Origin: JAWKWH01 sp041582695
Lineage (GTDB): Bacteria > Pseudomonadota > Alphaproteobacteria > Rhizobiales > Rhizobiaceae
Direction of reading: 5' to 3'
DNA length: 5,323 nt
Assembly (NCBI GenBank): GCA_041582695.1
Contig: JBFIBB010000230.1
Span: 1-5,323 of the forward strand
A program made the position numbers and the translations under genes. Of this stretch, positions 1 through 5,267 are shown one piece after another. Every line of letters starts with the position of its first letter. Position 1 is the stretch's first letter. The notes under the pieces were generated by a model. The model did no database searches. It was not told where the DNA came from and saw nothing but the letters and a program-made list of their open reading frames with translations.

Positions 1-121
1 CGGCGTTGCGCTTCATGCCAAGCCGGTGGTGGCCGAAAGGGCGCAGTTCCGCATCGACCACGGCGATCTGACCGCGCTTCTGTACATGCAGGGCTACCGC
101 CGCGAGGAATTCGCGGCATGA
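1..121 (+). CDS. serB: Phosphoserine phosphatase SerB, C-terminal end only (truncated by the window edge)
   Basis: Reading from base 2, 39 codons end in TGA at 119-121. They give a C-terminus containing GVALHAKPVV, RIDHGDLTALLY and MQGYRREEF. This is the tail of the HAD-superfamily phosphoserine phosphatase as found in alphaproteobacteria: the G-V-A-x-HAKP stretch lies in the last part of the HAD core, and the DHGDLTALLYLQGY-like end is typical of the family. The enzyme removes phosphate from L-phosphoserine in the last step of serine synthesis, in the cytoplasm. The catalytic DxDxT motif and the rest of the protein lie outside the window. The stop codon overlaps the next gene's start in an ATGA, so the two are probably co-transcribed and translationally coupled. 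The family call rests on 39 residues but they are characteristic. Confidence 0.88.
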   Translation, partial: GVALHAKPVVAERAQFRIDHGDLTALLYMQGYRREEFAA

Positions 122-696
122 AGGCTGGCGTTACGCTGGAAACGAGGCGGCTGCTGCTGCGGCATTGGCGGGCTGACGATCTGGATATCTTTCATCGTAT
201 CAACTCCGACAAGATGATGATGCGTTATTTCCCATTCCGGCGCGACATACTGCAGGCGGCCGATTTGCTGCGGCGTCTCGAAGAAATAATCGCTGAAACC
301 GGTTTTGGATGGTGTGCCGCTGTCGACAAACAAAGCGATGAGGTGATCGGATTCACCGGCCTTGCCCGGGTTCGCTTCGAAGCATCATTTACCCCGGCGG
401 TCGAGATCGGTTGGCGCCTCGTTCCCGAGCACTGGGGCAAGGGTTACGCAACCGAAGCTGCCAATTCTCTGCTTCATCATGGATTTACCTGTCTCGGCCT
501 CACGGAAATCGTAGCTTTCGCGGTGCCTGCAAACGCTGCCTCAACTGCTGTCATGAGGCGTATCGGCATGCGCGCGAGGCCTGATCTCGACTTTGACATG
601 CCGGGGATCGCTGACGAGTATGCCCATTTGCGCCGTCACGTCCTCTTCTCGCTTAGTCAGCGCGAATGGTTGGCGCAAAACAACGCAAACAAATGA
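118..696 (+). CDS. GNAT-family N-acetyltransferase, RimJ/RimL type (acetyltransferase_3-like)
   Basis: This 192-residue protein begins LETRRLLLRHWRADD, the usual first strand of RimJ/RimL-like acetyltransferases. The acetyl-CoA binding motif A lies at about residues 95-114: VEIGWRLVPEHWGKGYATEA, with the W-G-K-G-Y-A pyrophosphate loop. Motif B follows at about 139-151 (N-x-x-S-x-x-V-M-R-R-I-G-M). The fold therefore appears complete and of normal family length. It should transfer an acetyl group from acetyl-CoA to an amine, but the substrate (protein N-terminus, small molecule or antibiotic) cannot be read from the sequence. The ATG overlaps the serB stop (ATGA), and GAGGAA at 104-109 sits 8 bases upstream as ribosome binding site, which supports this start. 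A hand count gives about 57% GC over 121-660, lower than the genes across the junction. It ends 28 bp from the convergent degP stop. Confidence 0.85.
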   Translation: MKAGVTLETRRLLLRHWRADDLDIFHRINSDKMMMRYFPFRRDILQAADLLRRLEEIIAETGFGWCAAVDKQSDEVIGFTGLARVRFEASFTPAVEIGWRLVPEHWGKGYATEAANSLLHHGFTCLGLTEIVAFAVPANAASTAVMRRIGMRARPDLDFDMPGIADEYAHLRRHVLFSLSQREWLAQNNANK

Positions 697-732
697 AGGC
701 CGTCGTGCGCTGCCTGCCCCGAATTCAATTCG
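697..732. other. Short convergent junction between the acetyltransferase gene and degP, with a 13-bp palindrome
   Basis: Only 28 bases (697-724) separate the two stop codons. No hairpin followed by a T-run is visible on either strand, so no intrinsic terminator can be called. A perfect 13-bp palindrome, CGAATT-C-AATTCG, spans 720-732 and covers the degP stop codon, followed by the 6-bp palindrome TTCGAA. The arms are AT-rich and short, so a terminator role is unlikely. Transcripts from the two sides probably overlap or end by Rho. Confidence 0.45.
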
Positions 733-2245
733 TTCGAAGCGTCACGAAACGCAATTCGCCGGTCTTTGACGACAGCATCAGCAGTGCGTTCTTGCGGCCC
801 TGGTTCTTCAGATTGTCGATCTTGTCCACGACGTCCTGAGGCTTGGAAACCGATTCCTGCGCGATCTCGACGATCACGTCGCCGGCGTTCACGCCTTTCT
901 CTGCCGCAGCCGAACCTTCATCGACTTCCGTGATTACCACTCCGGAAACCTCCGGGGCGATCTCGAAATTGGCCCGTGCATTGTCGTCGAGTTCGGCGAC
1001 GGTCATTCCCAATACCTTCGCCGTCGCAATGACATCGCCGCCGCCGCCATTGTTGTCATCACCTGCTTCGGCCAGTTTCTCGCCATCCTCCAGACGACCG
1101 AGCGTGACCTTCACGGTCTGCTCTTCGCCCTTGCGGATGATGACGACATCGACCTCCTTGCCGACAGGGCTTTCCGCGACGACTCTCGGTAGATCACGCA
1201 TCTGCTCGATATCCTTGCCGTCGAAGCGGATGATCACGTCGCCCGGCTGGATGACGCCGTTGTCCACAGGGCCGCCCGAGATGATGCCCGCCACCAGCGC
1301 GCCCTTGGCCGAATCCATGCCCAGGCTTTCGGCGATATCGTCGGTGACCGGCTGGATTCGGACACCGAGCCAGCCGCGCCTCGTTTCGCCAAATTCGCGC
1401 AACTGCTGGATAACACCAACGGCAAGTTCGGAAGGGATGGAAAAGCCGATGCCGATCGAGCCGCCGGATGGCGAAATGATCGCCGTGTTGATGCCGATCA
1501 CCTCCCCGCTCATGTTGAACAGCGGACCGCCTGAATTGCCGCGGTTGATCGCGGCATCGGTCTGGATGAAATCGTCATAGGGACCTGCATTGATGTCGCG
1601 GTTGCGCGCCGAAATGATGCCGACCGTGACCGTGCCGCCAAGTCCGAACGGATTGCCGATCGCCATCACCCAGTCGCCGATGCGCATCTTGTTGGAATCG
1701 CCGAACTTGACCGCAGTGAGCTTGTGTTTCGTCGGATCGACTTTCAGCACCGCGATGTCGGTTTTCGGGTCTGTGCCAATCAGTTCGGCCGGAAGCGTGG
1801 CGCCATCCGAGAAGTTCACCTCGATCTCGTCGGAGTCCGCGATGACATGGTTGTTGGTGATCACGATGCCGTCTTCGGCGTCGATCACGAATCCCGACCC
1901 GAGCGACTGCACCCGCCGCGGCCTTTGCGGCGCGCCGCCCTCGCGATCCTTGAAAAACTCGTCAAAAAAATCCTGGAAGGGAGAACCCTCGGGCAGCCTT
2001 GGCATTGGCACAGTTTGATCGGTGCCGCCGCCGCTGACCTTCTGCGAGGTTGATATGTTGACCACAGCGTCGAGCAGGCCTTCGGCCAGATCTGCGACAG
2101 AAGCCGGCCCGGCATTCTGGGCCCGCGCCGTATCTGTTGCGACCGGCGCAAGGAACAAGCTGCCGGCAACGAGCGCTGCGGTTGCGCCCAGCGACAGTTT
2201 CCTGACGAAACCATTTGTCAAGTGATATGAATTGCGGCGGATCAT
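725..2245 (-). CDS. degP: DegP/HtrA (Do) family periplasmic serine endoprotease
   Basis: The protein has 506 residues from the chosen start. A signal peptide covers residues 1-42: basic MIRRNSYHL..VRK, a hydrophobic stretch GATAALVAGSLFLAPVA, and ARA before the likely cleavage site. The trypsin-like domain carries the full triad: His133 (TNNHVI), Asp163 (TDIAVL) and Ser238 (RGNSGGPL). PDZ1 starts near 291 (GWLGVRIQPV). A Gly/Asn linker (GDDNNGGGG, about 395-403) leads to PDZ2, roughly 410-506. This is the complete DegP/DegQ layout, and the protein should degrade or chaperone misfolded envelope proteins in the periplasm. It has no cysteine, so the disulfide in the LA loop of E. coli DegP is absent; the equivalent stretch is short and charged (DEFFKDREGGAPQRPRR). 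The start at 2245 is chosen because GGGAGG lies 8 bases upstream and the signal peptide follows directly. An in-frame ATG at 2353 would add 36 unlikely residues. DegP versus DegQ naming is not settled by sequence alone. Confidence 0.96.
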   Translation of the reverse strand: MIRRNSYHLTNGFVRKLSLGATAALVAGSLFLAPVATDTARAQNAGPASVADLAEGLLDAVVNISTSQKVSGGGTDQTVPMPRLPEGSPFQDFFDEFFKDREGGAPQRPRRVQSLGSGFVIDAEDGIVITNNHVIADSDEIEVNFSDGATLPAELIGTDPKTDIAVLKVDPTKHKLTAVKFGDSNKMRIGDWVMAIGNPFGLGGTVTVGIISARNRDINAGPYDDFIQTDAAINRGNSGGPLFNMSGEVIGINTAIISPSGGSIGIGFSIPSELAVGVIQQLREFGETRRGWLGVRIQPVTDDIAESLGMDSAKGALVAGIISGGPVDNGVIQPGDVIIRFDGKDIEQMRDLPRVVAESPVGKEVDVVIIRKGEEQTVKVTLGRLEDGEKLAEAGDDNNGGGGDVIATAKVLGMTVAELDDNARANFEIAPEVSGVVITEVDEGSAAAEKGVNAGDVIVEIAQESVSKPQDVVDKIDNLKNQGRKNALLMLSSKTGELRFVTLRTN

Positions 2246-2253
2246 CTGGATGG

Positions 2254-2259
2254 CCTCCC
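2254..2259 (-). promoter_or_regulatory. Ribosome binding site that fixes the degP start
   Basis: On the minus strand GGGAGG lies 8 bases before the ATG at 2243-2245. The alternative upstream ATG at 2351-2353 has no comparable site, and the 36 residues it would add come before the signal peptide. This settles the start. Confidence 0.8.
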
Positions 2260-2263
2260 GGAT

Positions 2264-2282
2264 GGCGGCAATGATCGCCGCC
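2264..2282 (-). repeat. Inverted repeat in the degP leader just upstream of its ribosome binding site
   Basis: Minus-strand GGCGGC and GCCGCC are separated by 7 bases (GATCATT), forming a possible 6-bp GC-rich stem. It ends 4 bases before the GGGAGG ribosome binding site. In mRNA it could affect translation of degP, but GC-rich 6-bp stems are not rare in this genome, so function is only inferred. Confidence 0.45.
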
Positions 2283-2314
2283 GGTAAGAAAATCGGTCCT
2301 GCCCGAGAATTACG

Positions 2315-2339
2315 GCACTGGTGCGGCTTTGCCCAGTGC
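2315..2339. repeat. 7-bp perfect inverted repeat in the DUF2065-degP gap (possible operator)
   Basis: GCACTGG (2315-2321) and CCAGTGC (2333-2339) are perfect inverted arms around an 11-base centre. It lies 30 bases after the DUF2065 stop and 70 bases before the degP start. No T-run follows on the minus strand, so it is not a normal intrinsic terminator. An 18-bp centre-to-centre spacing of the half-sites would fit a dimeric regulator, or it could be an mRNA hairpin between the genes. I found no convincing -35/-10 pair in the same 123-bp gap. Confidence 0.5.
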
Positions 2340-2368
2340 AACAACGGTCGCACCGGATGAATTTGCCG

Positions 2369-2554
2369 TTATCCACGCACGAACCAGACAATTCCAACGC
2401 CAGCAGCAACCGCAATCAGGCCCGCGACGCGCAGTATCTCGTCGGGCGTGGCTGTCGCCTGTGCCGCCATCCGCTTGGCAAATCCCGGAAAACCGCCATA
2501 GAGGATTCCCTCGATCACAAGCACCAGGCCGATGGCGGCGACGAGATCGGACAT
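2369..2554 (-). CDS. DUF2065 family small inner-membrane protein (E. coli YjeT-like)
   Basis: The protein has 61 residues, the normal length for DUF2065. It starts MSDLVAAIGLVLVIEGILYG, a first membrane segment at about residues 3-20 with the family's conserved VLVIEG-like stretch. A short polar link with FPGFAKRMAAQ and TPDEILR follows, then a second membrane segment, VAGLIAVAAGVGIVWFV, ending in RG. It is predicted to be a two-span hairpin in the inner membrane. Its function is unknown. It begins 22 bp after the hflC stop with only a weak ribosome binding site, so translation is probably coupled to hflC. E. coli yjeT also follows hflC, which suggests a link to the HflKC-FtsH complex. A longer reading frame open to 2713 exists, but the extra 53 residues overlap hflC and lack family similarity, so I chose the ATG at 2554. 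Confidence 0.88.
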   Translation of the reverse strand: MSDLVAAIGLVLVIEGILYGGFPGFAKRMAAQATATPDEILRVAGLIAVAAGVGIVWFVRG

Positions 2555-2576
2555 CGAAACCGGCGCCCGGTCTGCT

Positions 2577-3503
2577 TCACTCGGATGCCGGCAGGCCGGG
2601 CTGCCCGCTTCCGCCTTGCCGCTTAATGCCTTCCGCGTCGGAGAAGAACCGGAAGAACTCAGAATTCGGCGACAGCACCATTGTCGTATCCGAATTCTGC
2701 AGCGCCTCGGCATAGGCGATCATCGACCGGTAGAAATCGAAGAATTCCGGATCGCGGCCGAAGGCTTCGGCAAATATCTTGTTGCGTTCGCCTTCGCCCT
2801 CGCCACGCAGTATCTCTGATTCCTTGCGCGCCTCGGCGACGATCTCCACCACCTCGCGGTCGGCGCGCGCCTTGATGCGCTGCGCCGCCTCGCGCCCGCG
2901 TGCGCGAAGCCTTTCGGCTTCGGCAAGCCGTTCGGCCTTCATGCGGTCATAGGTCTGCTGCGAAACCTCAGCTGTCAGATCTGTTCTGCGTATGCGGACA
3001 TCCTCGATCTTGAGACCAAGCGAAATGGCGTCGGGCCGCAAGGAATCGGCAACTTCCCGCATCATCGCGCTGCGCTCTGCAGAAAGCGCAGCCTCGAAAC
3101 CGCGCAGGCCGTAGACGCCGCGCAACGCCGCGTCGAGGCGGGTTCTGAGCCGCTGTTCGGCAAGCTGCACCTGCCCCGAAACCGCCTGGCGGAAACGCCG
3201 CGGATCTTCAATCCGGTAGGCTATGAAAGCGTCGACCTCGTAGAACTTGCCGCCCGATACCTGAACGCGGATATCGTCAAGATCGAAACGCAGAATGCGG
3301 TCGTCGATCATCTGCACATTGTCGGCCTCAAGGAATGCGAATGGCAGTTTGAAGTAGAGGCCGGGTTCGGATTCGACGTTGACGATTTCGCCGAAGCGCA
3401 GGACGATCGCCTGTTGGCGCTCGTTCACGACGAAGATTGATGCGTATAGCAGCGCTATGATGATCGCAGCCAGTACGCCGATAACTGGGAGACGGTTTGC
3501 CAT
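2577..3503 (-). CDS. hflC: HflC, SPFH/band-7 membrane protein of the FtsH-modulating HflKC complex
   Basis: This 308-residue protein has one N-terminal membrane segment (about 5-26, LPVIGVLAAIIIALLYASIFVV). The SPFH/prohibitin domain follows directly, with VNERQQAIVLRFGEIV, EPGLYFKLPF and VDAFIAYRIEDP typical of HflC. An alanine/arginine/glutamate-rich coiled coil runs from about 180 to 245 (AERLAEAERLRARG), and the conserved C-terminal stretch TMVLSPNSEFFRFF is at about 274-287. HflC pairs with HflK, and the complex encloses FtsH hexamers in the inner membrane with its large domain in the periplasm, limiting which membrane proteins FtsH degrades. The start is well supported: AAGGAGG lies 9 bases upstream, inside the end of hflK, and the hflK stop and hflC start overlap by one base (TGATG). 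Length is close to the family norm. No oddity is seen in the protein; a strong hairpin in its 3' coding DNA is listed separately. Confidence 0.96.
   Translation of the reverse strand: MANRLPVIGVLAAIIIALLYASIFVVNERQQAIVLRFGEIVNVESEPGLYFKLPFAFLEADNVQMIDDRILRFDLDDIRVQVSGGKFYEVDAFIAYRIEDPRRFRQAVSGQVQLAEQRLRTRLDAALRGVYGLRGFEAALSAERSAMMREVADSLRPDAISLGLKIEDVRIRRTDLTAEVSQQTYDRMKAERLAEAERLRARGREAAQRIKARADREVVEIVAEARKESEILRGEGEGERNKIFAEAFGRDPEFFDFYRSMIAYAEALQNSDTTMVLSPNSEFFRFFSDAEGIKRQGGSGQPGLPASE
2660..2699. repeat. Long imperfect hairpin inside the 3' end of hflC
   Basis: CAGAATTCGG (2660-2669) is perfectly inverted at 2690-2699 (CCGAATTCTG). Directly inside it, CGACA (2670-2674) pairs with TGTCG (2682-2686) around a 7-base loop, leaving only a 3-base bulge (2687-2689). 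Together this is 15 base pairs in a 40-base element. It lies in codons for the conserved segment QNSDTTMVLSPNSE of HflC, so part of the symmetry comes from two Asn-Ser pairs coded with GAATTC. Confidence 0.6.
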
Positions 3504-4603
3504 CAGTTGTCGCCTCCTTGCCGGCGTTTTTCGATTTCGGGCAGCGCCAGGTAGGGCACTACCCCTGACCCGCCTTCCTGCTCTAGAATGACCTTGCTGG
3601 AATCCTTCAGCACTTTCTCCATCGTTTCGAGGAATATGCGCTTTCGGGTCACATCGGGCGCCTTTGCGTATTCGTTGTAGACTGAAATGAAACGCTGCGC
3701 CTCGCCCTGCGCTTCCTGCACGATACGGTTCTTGTAGGCAGCGGCGTCTTCGCGCACTTGCGCGGCCTGGCCGCGCGCCTGGCCGAGTTTCTGGTTGGAA
3801 TACTGGTTCGCCTCCTCGACAAACCGGTCTTCGTCCTGCTCTGCGCGCTGCACCTCGTCAAACGCATCGGCCACCTCGCGCGGCGGCGCGGCGTCCTCGA
3901 TCGAGATCGCGTTGACTGACAGGCCGGCCTTGTAGTCATCAATGGTCTTCTGGATGATCTGCCGCACCGCATCGGCGATGCCCGCGCGGTCGTCGCGGAA
4001 CACTTCCTGGGCCCTGCGTCGGCCCACAACCTCACGCATGGCGCTTTCGGCAACCTGCCGCATCATGTCGTCCGGAATGGCGACGTTGAACAGATTGGCC
4101 TGCGGATCGCTGACCTGATAGGCGACCGAAAACTGCACGTCGACGATATTCTGGTCGCCCGACAGCATCAGGCCGGACGAGCCTCCGCCGCTGCGATTGC
4201 CGCCGCCGATAGTCAGCAGTTTTTCGGCCGTATTGACCTTTTCCACGGTTTCAAGCGGCCACCAGTGGAAATGCAGTCCCGGCAGCGAGACTTCTTCCTT
4301 GGGTTTGCCGAAGCGCAGCTCCACGCCGAGTTCGTCTGGCTGCACGGTGTAGACCGCCTTGAAGCCCCAAAGGACGAGAACGCCGACGGCAAGCAGACCC
4401 AAAAACGCCGGACTGGCGCCGCCGCCACCCGGAATGACGTTTTTCAACCGGTCCTGACCGCGCCTGATGATGTCTTCGAGATCGGGCGGGGTGCCCTGCG
4501 GCCTGCCGCCGCGCGGACCCTGCCCCCACGGGCCGCCGCCATTGTTGCCGCCGCCCCACGGGCCGCCGCCGTCTCCCCCACCGCTCTGATTGCTCCAGGG
4601 CAT
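3503..4603 (-). CDS. hflK: HflK, SPFH/band-7 membrane protein of the FtsH-modulating HflKC complex
   Basis: The protein has 366 residues. It opens with MPWSNQSGGGDGGGPWGGG and a Gly/Pro/Trp-rich cytoplasmic tail to about residue 37, usual for HflK. A short DLEDIIRRGQDRLKNVIPGG segment follows, matching the N-terminal HflK region. The membrane segment is at about 64-86 (SPAFLGLLAVGVLVLWGFKAVYTV). The SPFH domain begins with VQPDELGVELRFGK and PGLHFHWWPLETV. A coiled coil rich in Ala, Glu and Gln lies at about 245-305 (FDEVQRAEQDEDRFVEEA, then RGQAAQVREDAAAYKNR), and the protein ends VVPYLALPEIEKRRQGGDN. With HflC it restrains FtsH in the inner membrane. AAGGAA lies 5 bases before the ATG. The gene has its own promoter candidate in the 127-bp gap after folA. 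It leads the hflK-hflC-DUF2065 unit, possibly also degP. Confidence 0.96.
   Translation of the reverse strand: MPWSNQSGGGDGGGPWGGGNNGGGPWGQGPRGGRPQGTPPDLEDIIRRGQDRLKNVIPGGGGASPAFLGLLAVGVLVLWGFKAVYTVQPDELGVELRFGKPKEEVSLPGLHFHWWPLETVEKVNTAEKLLTIGGGNRSGGGSSGLMLSGDQNIVDVQFSVAYQVSDPQANLFNVAIPDDMMRQVAESAMREVVGRRRAQEVFRDDRAGIADAVRQIIQKTIDDYKAGLSVNAISIEDAAPPREVADAFDEVQRAEQDEDRFVEEANQYSNQKLGQARGQAAQVREDAAAYKNRIVQEAQGEAQRFISVYNEYAKAPDVTRKRIFLETMEKVLKDSSKVILEQEGGSGVVPYLALPEIEKRRQGGDN
4524..4570 (-). repeat. Two-copy 17-bp direct repeat encoding GGGPWG in the HflK tail
   Basis: The + strand sequence CCCCACGGGCCGCCGCC occurs at 4524-4540 and again at 4554-4570, a 30-bp period. It encodes GGGPWG twice (residues 12-17 and 22-27), each unit about 10 residues. 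In-frame gain or loss of a unit could change tail length without breaking the protein. Confidence 0.7.
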
Positions 4604-4607
4604 GAAT

Positions 4608-4613
4608 TTCCTT
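4608..4613 (-). promoter_or_regulatory. Ribosome binding site of hflK
   Basis: Minus-strand AAGGAA lies 5 bases upstream of the hflK ATG (4601-4603). It fits the start that gives the conserved MPWSNQ N-terminus. Confidence 0.7.
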
Positions 4614-4624
4614 TCAAGCGTTTA

Positions 4625-4652
4625 GCCCGCAGCCTATGTCAGCGAGGCGGGC
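4625..4652 (-). repeat. Inverted repeat in the hflK leader
   Basis: Perfect 6-bp arms GCCCGC (minus strand, from 4652) and GCGGGC (ending 4625) enclose a 16-base loop. It lies between the predicted -10 box and the ribosome binding site, so it would be in the 5' untranslated mRNA. It could also be a weak terminator for thyA-folA transcripts, but no T-run follows. Confidence 0.4.
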
Positions 4653-4663
4653 GTTTCAGTGTG

Positions 4664-4692
4664 GTTATAGGGATGCTGTTACCCGCTTTCAA
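4664..4692 (-). promoter_or_regulatory. Promoter candidate for the hflKC operon
   Basis: On the minus strand, TTGAAA (4687-4692) and TATAAC (4664-4669) are 17 bases apart. Each differs by one base from the sigma-70 consensus TTGACA and TATAAT. Read as a heat-shock promoter, GTTGAAA, 14 bases, then CCCTATAA also resembles the sigma-32 pattern CTTGAAA/CCCCATNT, though less exactly. Transcription would start near 4657 and leave a leader of about 55 bases before hflK. The sequence alone does not tell which sigma factor is used. Confidence 0.6.
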
Positions 4693-4730
4693 CGCGCAAA
4701 GACCGTCAGTCGCAGTAAAATACAGCGCTT

Positions 4731-5267
4731 TCAAGACAATCCTGCCGCCTCGCCGCCCGCGCGTTCGTAAACCACGTAGCGCGTCGCATGGCTGTCTTTC
4801 TCGCCAGCCGGAAAATCCTGCGACGACACCGGCAGCCATTTGCCGGCGTCTATCGGCGGAAAAAATGTGTCGCCGTCGAACCCGGCCAGTACATGGGTCA
4901 CGCGCAGCCGGTCGGCAAGCGGCAGCGCCTCGGCATAGATCTGGCCGCCGCCGATGACGCAAATCTCGCGCACCGCCGCCATGCACCGGCCCCGCGCATT
5001 CGCGAGCGCGATCGCGTCGCGCAGCGAGGACACCCGTTCCACTCCCTCGGCAACCCACTTGCTATTACGCGTAACAACGATGTTGAGTCGGCCGGGCAGC
5101 GGTTTGCCGATGCTGTCGAAGGTCCTGCGCCCCATGATGATGGGGTTGCCCATCGTGTCGGCCTTGAAGCGCTTCAGGTCGGTCGAAAGCCGCCACGGCA
5201 GCCCGCCATCGTGGCCGATGACGCCATTCTCTGCAATGGCTACGATGAGCGAGACGGGAAAACTCAT
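4731..5267 (-). CDS. folA: Dihydrofolate reductase
   Basis: This 178-residue protein reduces dihydrofolate to tetrahydrofolate with NADPH in the cytoplasm. Visible family features are VSLIVAIAENGVIG at the N-terminus, GGLPWRLSTDLKRFK with Trp25 and the catalytic acid Asp30 (equivalent to E. coli Asp27), and the NADPH-binding MGRRTFDSIG at 45-54. PGRLNIVVTR lies at 58-67, the IGGGQIY loop at 105-111, and DGDTFFPPID near 131-140 (compare DTHFP in E. coli). It is slightly longer than the 159-residue E. coli enzyme, with a short C-terminal extension (ERAGGEAAGLS). Its ATG overlaps the thyA stop (ATGA), and there is no clear ribosome binding site, so translation is probably coupled to thyA. This order is sensible because ThyA makes the dihydrofolate that FolA recycles. 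No active-site residue appears missing. Confidence 0.96.
   Translation of the reverse strand: MSFPVSLIVAIAENGVIGHDGGLPWRLSTDLKRFKADTMGNPIIMGRRTFDSIGKPLPGRLNIVVTRNSKWVAEGVERVSSLRDAIALANARGRCMAAVREICVIGGGQIYAEALPLADRLRVTHVLAGFDGDTFFPPIDAGKWLPVSSQDFPAGEKDSHATRYVVYERAGGEAAGLS

Noticed and set aside
697..724. Possible bidirectional terminator between the acetyltransferase gene and degP
   Set aside because: No GC-rich stem with a T-run is present on either strand, only a short AT-rich palindrome.
843..1580. Long open frame on the + strand (245 codons) opposite degP
   Set aside because: It is antisense to a certain protease gene. Its translation is Ser/Pro/Thr-rich low-complexity sequence with no family resemblance, as expected from a shadow of GC-rich codons.
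2246..2353. Longer degP start at the ATG at 2351-2353
   Set aside because: The added 36 residues precede a normal signal peptide and have no ribosome binding site, whereas the ATG at 2245 has GGGAGG 8 bases upstream.
2555..2713. Longer form of the DUF2065 gene starting at 2713
   Set aside because: The extra 53 residues overlap hflC, are Arg/Ser/Cys-rich and unlike the family. The 61-residue form matches the family length.
4265..4957. Open frame on the + strand (230 codons) across hflK, the gap and folA
   Set aside because: It runs antisense through two firmly identified genes and its translation resembles no protein family I know.
4639..5058. Second minus-strand frame overlapping the folA end and the gap
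   Set aside because: It is an Arg-rich frame-shifted shadow of folA with no start signal; the gap is better explained by a promoter.
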